Assembly (NCBI RefSeq): GCF_000934605.2
Contig: NZ_CP010897.2
Coordinates: forward strand, 434,001-498,000
Direction: 5' to 3'
DNA length: 64,000 nucleotides
Origin: Pandoraea vervacti
Lineage (GTDB): Bacteria; Pseudomonadota; Gammaproteobacteria; Burkholderiales; Burkholderiaceae
Positions 7,987 through 16,348 of this stretch are shown here, piece by piece. The notes below the pieces were generated by a model. It ran no database searches. It was not told the DNA's origin and saw only the letters and a list, made by a program, of their open reading frames with translations. Made by a program: the position numbers and the translations under genes. Within the stretch, counting starts at the first letter, position 1. Every line of letters starts with the position of its first letter.

Positions 7987-9027
7987 ATGAAGCGCAGCAT
8001 GGCCAAGGGAATTGGCGGGGCGATCGTTTTGGGCGCGTGCATGAGTGCACCGGCCTTCGCGCAATCGAACGTCACGTTGTACGGTCAGGTCGACGCCTGG
8101 GTGGGCGCGGTCAAAAATCCGGGCGGCGATCGCGCCTGGACGCAGGGCGGCGGCGGTATGTCCACGTCGTACTGGGGCATGAAAGGTAGCGAAGATCTCG
8201 GCGGCGGCCTGAAGGCCGTGTTCGTGCTCGAAGACTTCTTCCGTCCGCAGAACGGTCAGTATGGCCGTTTCCAGGGCGATTCGATGTTCTCGCGTAACGC
8301 CTACGTCGGCCTGCAATCGGATACGGCCGGTACGGTCACGATGGGTCGACTGACCACGTCGTACTTCGTCTCGACGATCCTGTTCAACCCGTTCGTCGAC
8401 TCGTACACGTTCAGCCCGATGGTGTTCCACACCTTCATCGGTCAGGCCGGTCAGGGCATCGTGGGCGACTCCGGCTGGAGCAACGCCGTGATGTACACCA
8501 CGCCGAACTTCAAGGGCCTGTCGGGCAGCGTGTCCTACGCGTTCGGCAATAAGGCGGGTGAGGCCGGCCAGAACAAGTGGAGCGCATCGGCGCTGTACTT
8601 CAACGGTCCGTTCGCCGCGACGCTCGCTTATCAGCAAGTCAAGTTCGACGCCGTACCGGACGACCTCGCCGGCATGACGGGCTTCCGTAGCCAGCAAGCC
8701 GTGCAACTGGGTGCGACGTACGACCTTCAGGTCGTGAAGCTCTTCGGTCAGTACCAGTACATCCGCAACAACGTCACCGGCGGCGGCGTGTCGGAAAACG
8801 GCGGCCAGCTGGGCGTGTCGGTGCCGCTGGGTAACGGCAAGGTGCTCGCCTCGTATGCGTACACGAAGAGCTCGGGTGCGAGCAACGTAAACCGCAAGAC
8901 CTGGGCGCTCGGCTACGACTACAACCTGTCCAAGCGTACCGACATTTATGCCGCGTACATGAACGACAAGGTGAGCACGCTCTCGGGCGGCGACACCTTC
9001 GGCGGCGGCATTCGCATGAAGTTCTGA
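7987..9027 (+). CDS. Burkholderia-type trimeric outer-membrane porin
   Basis: A 346-residue general-diffusion porin of the Gram-negative Porin_4/OmpC-like group. It has a signal peptide (MKRSMAKGIGGAIVLGACMS, cleavage after AFA), a first strand SNVTLYGQVDAWVG, alternating beta-strand patterns throughout, and the C-terminal aromatic residue (GGIRMKF) needed for BAM recognition. AAGGAG lies at proper spacing before the ATG. A strong intrinsic terminator follows. Substrate preference cannot be read from sequence. A second porin of the family lies at 27.8-29.0 kb. Confidence 0.95.
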   Translation: MKRSMAKGIGGAIVLGACMSAPAFAQSNVTLYGQVDAWVGAVKNPGGDRAWTQGGGGMSTSYWGMKGSEDLGGGLKAVFVLEDFFRPQNGQYGRFQGDSMFSRNAYVGLQSDTAGTVTMGRLTTSYFVSTILFNPFVDSYTFSPMVFHTFIGQAGQGIVGDSGWSNAVMYTTPNFKGLSGSVSYAFGNKAGEAGQNKWSASALYFNGPFAATLAYQQVKFDAVPDDLAGMTGFRSQQAVQLGATYDLQVVKLFGQYQYIRNNVTGGGVSENGGQLGVSVPLGNGKVLASYAYTKSSGASNVNRKTWALGYDYNLSKRTDIYAAYMNDKVSTLSGGDTFGGGIRMKF

Positions 9028-9104
9028 GGCACGATTGCGCACGCGCCGGACGCGCGTGCCGTAGCGACTTGCCAAAGTCGCCGAACTTGCCAAGTTCGGA
9101 AAGG

Positions 9105-9132
9105 GGGCAGACATCGTTGTCTGCCCTTTTTT
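9105..9132 (+). terminator. intrinsic terminator after the porin
   Basis: An 8-bp stem GGGCAGAC/GTCTGCCC with a 6-base loop is followed by TTTTTT, 78 bases after the porin stop. Confidence 0.9.
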
Positions 9133-9313
9133 CATTGTCCGCGCGGCTCGGTGACATCGAGGATCGCGCATGGCGTCGTGGTGTTTCGCACAGCGGTCCC
9201 GCGTGTCACCGATACGGCGGGTCCGCGCTATGATTTGCGCACCGCGCAAGACGGGGCCCCCCAACCCTTTGGCAGATCCGGCATCAATCCCACATCAACG
9301 GAGCAGAGACGAC

Positions 9314-10162
9314 ATGACGATTCAACACGTAGGCATCATTGGCGCAGGCACGATGGGTAACGGCATTGCACAGGCCTGTGCAGTGGCCGGATTGCCGGTG
9401 ACGATGGTCGACATCAGCGACGCGGCGGTGCAAAAAGGCGTGGCGACGATTGCCGGCAGCCTCGATCGCCTCATCAAGAAGGACAAGCTCACCGCCGCCG
9501 ACAAGGAGGCTGCACTCGCGCGTATCAAGACGTCGACCGACTACGCGGCGCTCGCGAGCGCCGACATCGTGATCGAAGCTGCCACGGAGAACTTCGATCT
9601 GAAGGTGAAGATCCTCAAGCAGCTCGAAGGCGTGGTCGGCGAAGGGGCAATTCTTGCCTCCAATACGTCGTCGATTTCGATCACCAAGCTTGCGGCCGTC
9701 GTCGCGAAGCCCGCGCAGTTCATCGGCATGCACTTCTTCAACCCGGTGCCGCTCATGGCGCTCGTGGAGATCATTCGCGGCCTGCAAACGAGCGATGAGA
9801 CGCATGCGCGTGTCGACGCCCTCGCGCGTTCGCTCGGCAAGTCCCCGATTACGGTGAAGAATGCGCCGGGCTTCGTCGTCAACCGGATTCTGGTGCCGAT
9901 GATCAACGAGGCCTTCTTCGTGCTGGCGGAGAATCTGGCGTCGCCCGAAGAGATCGACGAAGGCATGAAGCTCGGCTGCAACCACCCGATCGGTCCGCTG
10001 GCGCTGGCCGACATGATCGGTCTGGACGTCTGCCTGTCGGTAATGAATGTCTACTACGAGGAATTTGCCGACTCGAAGTATCGCCCTTGCCCGTTGCTCA
10101 AGGAGATGGTGGCCGCAGGCTATCTGGGGCGCAAGACGGGACGTGGCGTCTACACGTACTGA
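9314..10162 (+). CDS. hbd: 3-hydroxybutyryl-CoA dehydrogenase
   Basis: A 282-residue NAD(P)-dependent enzyme of the 3-hydroxyacyl-CoA dehydrogenase family that interconverts 3-hydroxybutyryl-CoA and acetoacetyl-CoA. The Rossmann motif GIIGAGTMGNGIAQ is at the N-terminus. Further signatures are SNTSSISITKLA, HFFNPVPLMALVEI with the catalytic His, and the C-terminal domain segment KNAPGFVVNRILVPMINEA. Length fits the short stand-alone family. The ATG at 9314 matches the family start; the in-frame extension upstream is not conserved-looking. Likely roles are butyrate, polyhydroxybutyrate or phenylacetate catabolism; context does not decide. Confidence 0.93.
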   Translation: MTIQHVGIIGAGTMGNGIAQACAVAGLPVTMVDISDAAVQKGVATIAGSLDRLIKKDKLTAADKEAALARIKTSTDYAALASADIVIEAATENFDLKVKILKQLEGVVGEGAILASNTSSISITKLAAVVAKPAQFIGMHFFNPVPLMALVEIIRGLQTSDETHARVDALARSLGKSPITVKNAPGFVVNRILVPMINEAFFVLAENLASPEEIDEGMKLGCNHPIGPLALADMIGLDVCLSVMNVYYEEFADSKYRPCPLLKEMVAAGYLGRKTGRGVYTY

Positions 10163-10254
10163 GCGTACCGAACGTACTGAGATAAGTCGAAACGGCGCGC
10201 GCAAGGCGCGCCGGCTTGCGATCCGCGTGACGCAGGCGCGGTGCGCTCCACCGT

Positions 10255-12441
10255 TCACCGCGTTTGCGGGGATTCCGGCCTGTCCGGTGCGTCCGGTGCA
10301 TCCGGTGAATGGGGCGTTTGCGGCGCCGTGCGTGGCGGCTTGCCGAGCGCACCGGCGACCGATGGACGATGCGCGTCGGGCCCCAGCTCGAAGGCCGCGC
10401 TCGATGCCGACGCGGATGCTGACAGCAACGATGTCCCCGACGTCGCGGAAGTCCCCGAGTTTCCCGAAATCGCGCCCGAACTCGCCGCGCTGCCGACACT
10501 GCCGAAGCTGCTCTGGCTGCTCAGCAACCCCTTGCGCGACGTCAGCGGGCGAGTGATCGACACGGTGTAGGGACTGCCTGTGCGATGGCCGATGTCGGAG
10601 AACGCCACGTCGAGAATGTCCACGGCGTCTTGCGGTGTGTCGGCGTGTGCGAACGAGACCGCCTTGCTGCGGCTCCATGGGTCGAGCAGCAGCGTGGTGT
10701 CGCGTGTCATATAGGCGGCCCAGGCGAATTGTGCGGACGAGATGCCGTCCTGATGCAGGCTCACGCGCGGATGCGGTGTCGAGGCGTCCAGAATGTCGAC
10801 CAGTCGGGTCGACTCCGAGTAGAGCACCATGACGTGCGGCGGCCGGTTCTTCGGTTGCACGGTAATCATGCGAAGGTTGTCGACGTCGATGCCGTCCTGA
10901 AGCAAAAAGAAAAACAGGATCTCGGCATTCTCCTGACAGAAGGCTTCGGTGAACGGATGCGCGTAGTAGTACCGCGCAGTCACCTCTGCGGCCTCGCATT
11001 GCTGCTTGATCAGCGGGAGCCGACGGTCGATGCCTTTCATCGCGGTGCGCAGGGACGCACGATGATCGATGATCGAGTTGTCCCGCATCGCGCGTAAGTC
11101 TGGACGATTGGACCGCACGAGATGCAGTTGGCTGAGATCGGCGAACGCGTTTTGAATGGCTTCCTGTGCCGATTCGTCGGGCAAATGGCGCGTCGCGGAG
11201 AAGATGTCTTCGAAGCTGCCGGCGATGCTGTCCGGTGTCATCGGGCGGCTGGACCCGCAGCCGCCCCCACACAGGCGCAACGGTTCGTGCGCCTGCCATT
11301 GCCCGGTCGCGCGATCGTAGGTGACGGGCACTTGCGCGCGGGTGCGTCGCGGGGCGTCGACGAACCAGTGATCGGCGCTGATGCCTTGTGTGGCCCGGTA
11401 GTAGCCTGCCTCACCGCGAAGATAGCGATTTCCGCCCACGACGACCAGCCGTGCCGCCTTGTCCGACGGTAGCTCGGCTTCGGTGAAGCGCTGTTCATAC
11501 CCGTCGAGATGATCGAATTCGCCCTTGATGGCGAAGCGGCTCGCGCTCCGGTCGCGGGTCGATAGATTGTCCGGCGCGCTGACGATGCCCGCGCGCTCGT
11601 CTTTCGGTATCTGCCACGGAGTCTCGCGCTTCGGCGCAAACATTGCGGGCGCCTCGCGCGGCGCGCCCGATCGCGGTAGCGCGGCCCGGGACGTGGCGGG
11701 GGAGCCGACGCCGCGTGGCGACGCAAATTGCACCAGCCCGATCAATTGATCGGTGGAGGGTGTCTTGCCGTCGATGCGCTCGACGGCGACGTCCGAGATT
11801 TCCGCCGGCAGACGCAGCAATTGAACCTCGGGGAGAAAGCTTGTGCTCAGGTCGATGGCGGCCGTCCAGCCCTTGATCGTCCTGCGAACGGCGGTGGGCA
11901 CTTCCCGGCCGGTGACGAGCGTGTAGGCGTCGGATATCGACTCGCCGGTACTGGAGAACGGCGTGCGCGCGGCGGCCAGCGCTCTGAGCAAGTCGACGGG
12001 GGCGTACTGCGACTTGAGCGCCGCATGTTTGACCGGCTCGATCATGACCCCCGATGCGGGCGCCGTGGCGTTGGCATCATCGTGCATGGGCGAGATGGGG
12101 CCGTGCGCCACGGCATCATCCGGAGCGGACGGTAGGGCCGGGTCATCGGGTGAACGAAAACGTTGCGGCACGGCTGCCGATGATGGCGTGACGAAGTTCG
12201 CGACCAGCAGGATCGCCAGTGCCGCGGGCCATGCGGCGCCGTGATGCCGAGGGGCGTGTCCATGCCCGCAGGGCGTGCTCGATAGCGCAGATCGCTCACG
12301 GCTGTCGCGCGACGGCCGGACCGTGCGAGCGCGGCGAAACGTTGTGGGAAAACCGCTTCGATGCGGCGTGCGCGTCGACGCATGGGGTAAGCCGTAACAC
12401 GCAGGCGTGATGATGGCGCGGGGATGGTGGGTCAAAGGCAC
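10255..12441 (-). CDS. large membrane-anchored protein, paralogue B of a tandem pair with a putative Cys-His-Asp hydrolase domain
   Basis: About 728 residues from a GTG at 12441 with GGAG 8 bases upstream; another GTG sits directly at the upstream stop (12486). Layout: a polar Arg/Pro/His-rich N-terminus, one hydrophobic segment (about 69-88, WPAALAILLVANFVTPSSAA), a helical part, a beta-rich module (about 330-400: YLRGEAGYY, DHWFVDAPR, QVPVTYDRATGQW, LRLCGGGCG), then a conserved C-terminal domain with FCQEN (Cys502), NRPPHV (His536) and LLDPWSR (Asp587). The tail is Ser-rich and ends in Pro/Asp repeats. Motif order and the DPW element recall papain- or transglutaminase-like effector domains, but no family is certain. 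It lies 45 bases after its paralogue. Confidence 0.72.
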   Translation of the reverse strand: MPLTHHPRAIITPACYGLPHASTRTPHRSGFPTTFRRARTVRPSRDSRERSALSSTPCGHGHAPRHHGAAWPAALAILLVANFVTPSSAAVPQRFRSPDDPALPSAPDDAVAHGPISPMHDDANATAPASGVMIEPVKHAALKSQYAPVDLLRALAAARTPFSSTGESISDAYTLVTGREVPTAVRRTIKGWTAAIDLSTSFLPEVQLLRLPAEISDVAVERIDGKTPSTDQLIGLVQFASPRGVGSPATSRAALPRSGAPREAPAMFAPKRETPWQIPKDERAGIVSAPDNLSTRDRSASRFAIKGEFDHLDGYEQRFTEAELPSDKAARLVVVGGNRYLRGEAGYYRATQGISADHWFVDAPRRTRAQVPVTYDRATGQWQAHEPLRLCGGGCGSSRPMTPDSIAGSFEDIFSATRHLPDESAQEAIQNAFADLSQLHLVRSNRPDLRAMRDNSIIDHRASLRTAMKGIDRRLPLIKQQCEAAEVTARYYYAHPFTEAFCQENAEILFFFLLQDGIDVDNLRMITVQPKNRPPHVMVLYSESTRLVDILDASTPHPRVSLHQDGISSAQFAWAAYMTRDTTLLLDPWSRSKAVSFAHADTPQDAVDILDVAFSDIGHRTGSPYTVSITRPLTSRKGLLSSQSSFGSVGSAASSGAISGNSGTSATSGTSLLSASASASSAAFELGPDAHRPSVAGALGKPPRTAPQTPHSPDAPDAPDRPESPQTR

Positions 12442-12486
12442 GGGGAATTCTCCGAAGAATGCGCTGCGTGGACGAACCGAGGGCAC

Positions 12487-14667
12487 TCAGACGCTGACGG
12501 GCTGCGCATGTGGCAGATCGACCGATTGCCGTGACGGCCCAGGAATCGGACCCGTCGCACTGTTCCAGCTCGTGGCGCCGGTCGATTGGCTGGAGAGCGA
12601 GTTGCTGCCGCTGCTGCCCTGACTGCCCATGCTTCCCCGACGGCCGGTGCTGCCACGCCGCGCGCCAAGGGGGCGCGTGATGGAGACGCGGTACCGGTTG
12701 CCGGGCCGATGCCCGATATCGGAGAACGCTGCGTCGAGTGCGTCGACCAGATCGACCGCGTGGTTCGCGTTCGCGAAGGACGTCGCGCGTGCACGGCTCC
12801 ACGGATCGAGCAGCACGGTCGAATCGCGCGACTCGTAGATTTCGCGCGCGAACAGCATGTCGTTGATGCCGTCGGGCTCCAGGTTCTGCGGTGGCTGCGG
12901 CGTCGCCGATTCGAGCAGGTCGATCAGGCGCTCCGACTCCGTGTACAGCACCAGTACGTGCGGCGGCCGGTTCTTGGGCTGCACGGTGATCATGCGAAGC
13001 CGGTCGGTCGGAATGCTGTTCGCCAGCAGGTAGTGAAACAGGATCTCCGAATTCTCCTGACAGAAGGCCTCGCTGTAGCGATTCCAGTAGTAGTGCATCG
13101 TGGTGATCAGGGACGCTTCCTCCTGTTGCCTGACCAGTGGCAAGTCGCGCCCGATCCGCTTCATCGAGGCACGCAGCGCTTCGCGGTGATCGATGATCGA
13201 GTTGTCTCGCATCATGTGAAGATCGGGGCGGTTGCTGCGTGTGAGATGGAGCAAGCTCAGATCGTTGAACGCGTAGCGAATGCCATCGCGCGCGTGGTCG
13301 TCGCGCAGGTGCGCAAGGGCGTCGAAAATCTTTTGCCGGTCGACGGCGATGCTGTCGGGGCTCGCCGCGCGGCTCGGCCCGCATCCGCCGCCACAAAGGC
13401 GCAACGGCCTTTGCGCGTGCCATGCGCCGGTGGCCGGGTCGTACGTCACGGGCACCTGGGCGACGTGACCGCTGCCGCGTGGGGCCGACACGAGCCAGTG
13501 GTCCGCGCTGCGCCCGCGCATGGCGTGGTAGTAACCGGCTTCTCCGCGAAGGTAATGCCGACCGTCGAGCAGCACCAGTCGGCTGCGGCGATCGTCGGGC
13601 AGGCGCTCCGCAGACAGCGATTGGGCATAGCCGAGCAGATGTTCCTGCTCGCCCTCGATGTGCCACTCGGGCAGCGCGAGCGTCGCCCGGCCATTGCCGG
13701 AGCGTGGCGCGCCGGAGGCGGACGACAGCGCAGCGCCGACTGGCTCGGGCAATGACGATGGCGTCTCATTCGGCCCGCTTCGTGCAGCGACGACGCTGTG
13801 CGACGCATCGCTCCGATGGCCCGCGTGGGTGCGTCTTTCCTGGTGCATCCGGGCGAAATCCGGGCGGGCGCGGACGATGCCGCGACTTTGCCAGTTGCGC
13901 GCGTCGCCCGATTGCACCACCGACATGAGGCGTCCGGCATCGGGCACGCGCCCGTCGATCCCGTCGGCCGCGATACCGGCGGCCTCGCCGGGAATGCGCG
14001 ACAAGCCGACATCCGGAATCAGCCCGGTAGCGAAGTCGAGGGCTTCGGTCCACTGGTCGATGCTTCTGCGCGTTCCGGCATCCACGGTGTCGCCGGTGAC
14101 GAGCGTGTACATCTGAAGCAGCGCCCCGCCGGTGTGCTGGAATGGGGCGCTCGACGCGGCAACCGCACCCAGGAATTCGGAGAGCGTGTAGTCGGACTTG
14201 ACGGGCAGGAACGCGACGGGACGAACGGCAACGCCATCGGATGCGTCGCGCATCGGCGAGCTCGCAACGGCTTGCGCGTCGTCGAGCGACGGGTCCTCGT
14301 CGCGTCCTTGCAAGGAGCGCGCCGACGCCGGTGCGCGATGCGTTGCCCCGCGCGGAATGCCGCTGGCCACAGGCGAGATCATGTTCGCCACGAGAAGCAG
14401 CGCAAAGGCGGCTGACCAGGCCTTGCCCGCGTGTCGTGGGACATCGCCGTGTTGCGGATGACATGCCGCGCCCGGCGCTGTGCGTTCCGTGTTTCGGCAT
14501 GCGGCGTGAGTGACCCGGGCGCGACGTAACGAACGCGCGAGGCCGGCGTCTGCGTCGGCGCGCATGCGAGGCGGCTGATGAGTCGACTGACGAGTGGGCA
14601 GATTGACGGGAGGTATGCCGTACTGCGGCGATGGTTGGGTGACGCGGCAATGGGAGCGGTAGGGCAT
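12487..14667 (-). CDS. large membrane-anchored protein, paralogue A of a tandem pair with a putative Cys-His-Asp hydrolase domain
   Basis: A 726-residue protein from the ATG at 14667, which has GGAAGAGG 5 bases upstream; upstream in-frame starts lack this. Layout: a basic polar N-terminus, a hydrophobic segment at about 84-103 (WSAAFALLLVANMISPVASG), a helical part with YTLVTGDTVDAGTRRSIDQW, a beta-rich module at about 357-430 (YLRGEAGYY, DHWLVSAPR, VPVTYDPATGAW, LRLCGGGCG), then RDNSIIDHREALR and a conserved domain with Cys536 (EAFCQENSEIL), His570 (KNRPPHVLVLY) and Asp621 (VLLDPWSRA). The Ser/Gly-rich tail is probably disordered. Cys-to-His spacing is 34 and His-to-Asp 51, exactly as in the downstream paralogue. 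Function is unknown; a secreted or membrane effector is an inference. Confidence 0.76.
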   Translation of the reverse strand: MPYRSHCRVTQPSPQYGIPPVNLPTRQSTHQPPRMRADADAGLARSLRRARVTHAACRNTERTAPGAACHPQHGDVPRHAGKAWSAAFALLLVANMISPVASGIPRGATHRAPASARSLQGRDEDPSLDDAQAVASSPMRDASDGVAVRPVAFLPVKSDYTLSEFLGAVAASSAPFQHTGGALLQMYTLVTGDTVDAGTRRSIDQWTEALDFATGLIPDVGLSRIPGEAAGIAADGIDGRVPDAGRLMSVVQSGDARNWQSRGIVRARPDFARMHQERRTHAGHRSDASHSVVAARSGPNETPSSLPEPVGAALSSASGAPRSGNGRATLALPEWHIEGEQEHLLGYAQSLSAERLPDDRRSRLVLLDGRHYLRGEAGYYHAMRGRSADHWLVSAPRGSGHVAQVPVTYDPATGAWHAQRPLRLCGGGCGPSRAASPDSIAVDRQKIFDALAHLRDDHARDGIRYAFNDLSLLHLTRSNRPDLHMMRDNSIIDHREALRASMKRIGRDLPLVRQQEEASLITTMHYYWNRYSEAFCQENSEILFHYLLANSIPTDRLRMITVQPKNRPPHVLVLYTESERLIDLLESATPQPPQNLEPDGINDMLFAREIYESRDSTVLLDPWSRARATSFANANHAVDLVDALDAAFSDIGHRPGNRYRVSITRPLGARRGSTGRRGSMGSQGSSGSNSLSSQSTGATSWNSATGPIPGPSRQSVDLPHAQPVSV

Positions 14668-14949
14668 GGCGGCCTCTTCCGAAGTGAGGGCCATCACGCA
14701 CAGCATGACGAGGTCGCTGACGTATCGGTGGCCCGGGATGAGAAGACTGCCACCGCCCCAATACCTCGGGCTTGCGTATCGGTCGGGACGACTATCGTTT
14801 TGCGGTTCCGTGGGTGGGCGCGCACCGGAAGTTCGTCATCAAACACATGGCTTGAAGCGACCGTCGGCTGAGAGGGAAGGGGCGCGCTGGCGGCGCCCGT
14901 CTCGCATTCGCGCCGCCCATGAGACTGGCCCGGCGTCGGCTGTGGCGAA

Positions 14950-15897
14950 TCAACCCGCCAGTCGCTTGCGCGTGTCGTCGTACTCCTGTTTCAGACGCGC
15001 GATGATGTCTGCCGCCGGTCGTACATCGTCCATCAGCCCCACGCCCTGACCTGCGCCCCAGATGTCTTTCCAGGCCTTCGCCTTCGAGAAGTTCATGGCG
15101 GACTTGTCGGCGGTGGGCAGATTCTCGGGATCGAGACCCGCGTTCAAAATGCTCTGGCGAATGTAATTGCCCGACACGCCGGTGAAAAGATTCGTGTAGA
15201 TGATGTCGTTCGCGCTCGCATCGACGATGGCCTGCTTGTAGGTGTCGCTGGCATTGGCTTCGGTCGATGCGATGAATCGCGTGCCGATATAGGCGAGATC
15301 CGCGCCCATCGCCTGCGCGGCGAGAATCGAGCCGCCGTTGGCGATCGAGCCGGAGAGCACGATGGGACCGTCGAAGATCTTGCGCACCTCGCCGACCAGC
15401 GCGAACGGCGAGAGCATGCCCGCGTGACCGCCGGCGCCGGCGGCAACGAGAATGAGGCCATCCACACCGGCTTCGAGCGCCTTGTTGGCGTGACGCAGGT
15501 TGATGACGTCGTGCAGCACGATGCCGCCGTAGCTGTGCACCGCATCGAGCACTTCCTTGGGCGGTGCCCGCAGGCTCGTGATGAAGATCGGTACGCGATG
15601 CTCGACACACACACGCACGTCGTGTTCGAGTCGCTGATTCGACTGATGCACGATCTGATTCACGGCGAGCGGGCCGACGACGGCTTCCGGGTTCGCTGCC
15701 TTGTACGACGCTAGCTCTTCGTTGATGCGCGCGAGCCAATCCTCGAGAATCTGCGGCTCGCGCGCATTGAGCGCGGGGAACGAGCCGACGATGCCGGCCT
15801 TGCACTGCGCGAGCACCAGCTCCGGGTAGCTCACGATGAACATGGGCGACGCCACCACGGGCAGCGCGAGATTTTGCAGAATCTTGGGAAGGGCCAT
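14950..15897 (-). CDS. nitronate monooxygenase / 2-nitropropane dioxygenase family protein
   Basis: A 315-residue FMN-dependent TIM-barrel enzyme. The start at MALPKILQNLALPVVASPMF has AGGAGA just upstream. Family features are ASPMFIVSYPELVLAQCKAG at the N-terminus, VLHDVINLRHANKALEAGVD, the phosphate-binding GAGGHAGMLSPFALVGEVR, and the second FMN loop SGSIANGGSILAAQAMGADL. Members oxidise alkyl nitronates to carbonyl compounds; some are close to FabK-type enoyl reductases. A -10 box and a 14-base palindrome sit about 107 bases upstream, which points to repressor control. Confidence 0.88.
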   Translation of the reverse strand: MALPKILQNLALPVVASPMFIVSYPELVLAQCKAGIVGSFPALNAREPQILEDWLARINEELASYKAANPEAVVGPLAVNQIVHQSNQRLEHDVRVCVEHRVPIFITSLRAPPKEVLDAVHSYGGIVLHDVINLRHANKALEAGVDGLILVAAGAGGHAGMLSPFALVGEVRKIFDGPIVLSGSIANGGSILAAQAMGADLAYIGTRFIASTEANASDTYKQAIVDASANDIIYTNLFTGVSGNYIRQSILNAGLDPENLPTADKSAMNFSKAKAWKDIWGAGQGVGLMDDVRPAADIIARLKQEYDDTRKRLAG

Positions 15898-16003
15898 GAA
15901 GTCTCCTGAGTCTCCTGAGGCAGGGCGTTCGGTCGACGGCACTCGCGGCATTGGCGTGCGACGGTGTGCAATGACGGACGGTATTCGGTGGTCTCGATAT
16001 TCG

Positions 16004-16023
16004 CGAACGATCGTTCGATTATA
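16004..16023 (-). promoter_or_regulatory. -10 box with overlapping 14-base palindromic operator
   Basis: Read on the minus strand, TATAAT (plus 16018-16023) is followed at once by CGAACGATCGTTCG (plus 16004-16017), a perfect palindrome over the expected transcription start. This placement is typical of repressor sites, and the AACGATCGTT core resembles TetR-family operators. No good -35 box is visible. Confidence 0.6.
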
Positions 16024-16234
16024 GGGGGATTCGGACGTTGCCCGACGTGCGTTCACTTGAAGAAAGCCTCAGTTCGCACCGGGCAATTTCGTCCCTATCA
16101 GGGAAAGTCCTCTTGGGCGCGGCGAACGGGCTGACTACGATGAAATCGCGTGCCAGGGGACACCCGCATCACCGTGTCGCAGGACGAGCGCAGCGTTAGC
16201 GACCGCAGCGTTCGTCCGGCACGTCACGTCCTCA

Positions 16235-16274
16235 AACGCCGCTTGCCGTGACTGGCCAGCGGCGTTATTTTTTT
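16235..16274 (+). terminator. orphan intrinsic terminator on the plus strand
   Basis: A 9-bp stem AACGCCGCT/AGCGGCGTT with a 14-base loop is followed by ATTTTTTT. Only the plus-strand reading has the U tract. Both neighbouring genes are on the minus strand, so it must end some other plus-strand transcript. Confidence 0.7.
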
Positions 16275-16348
16275 GCCCCGCGCATCTCTGATGTGCGGCA
16301 TGCCCCGACAGCGCTGCGCCATCTGTCATCCGCCCCAGCCTCCTTCGC

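Larger units (their letters stand above)
15898..16348. other. 451-base intergenic region
   Basis: It holds the control region of the nitronate monooxygenase gene (TATAAT and palindrome, 16004-16023) and an orphan plus-strand intrinsic terminator (16235-16274) with no plus-strand gene before it. The stretch 16024-16234 shows no open frame of protein quality and could be a small RNA. Confidence 0.55.

Noticed and set aside
9284..11299. Open minus-strand frame of 671 codons
   Set aside because: It runs antisense through the 3-hydroxybutyryl-CoA dehydrogenase and then out of frame through paralogue B; composition is shadow-like.
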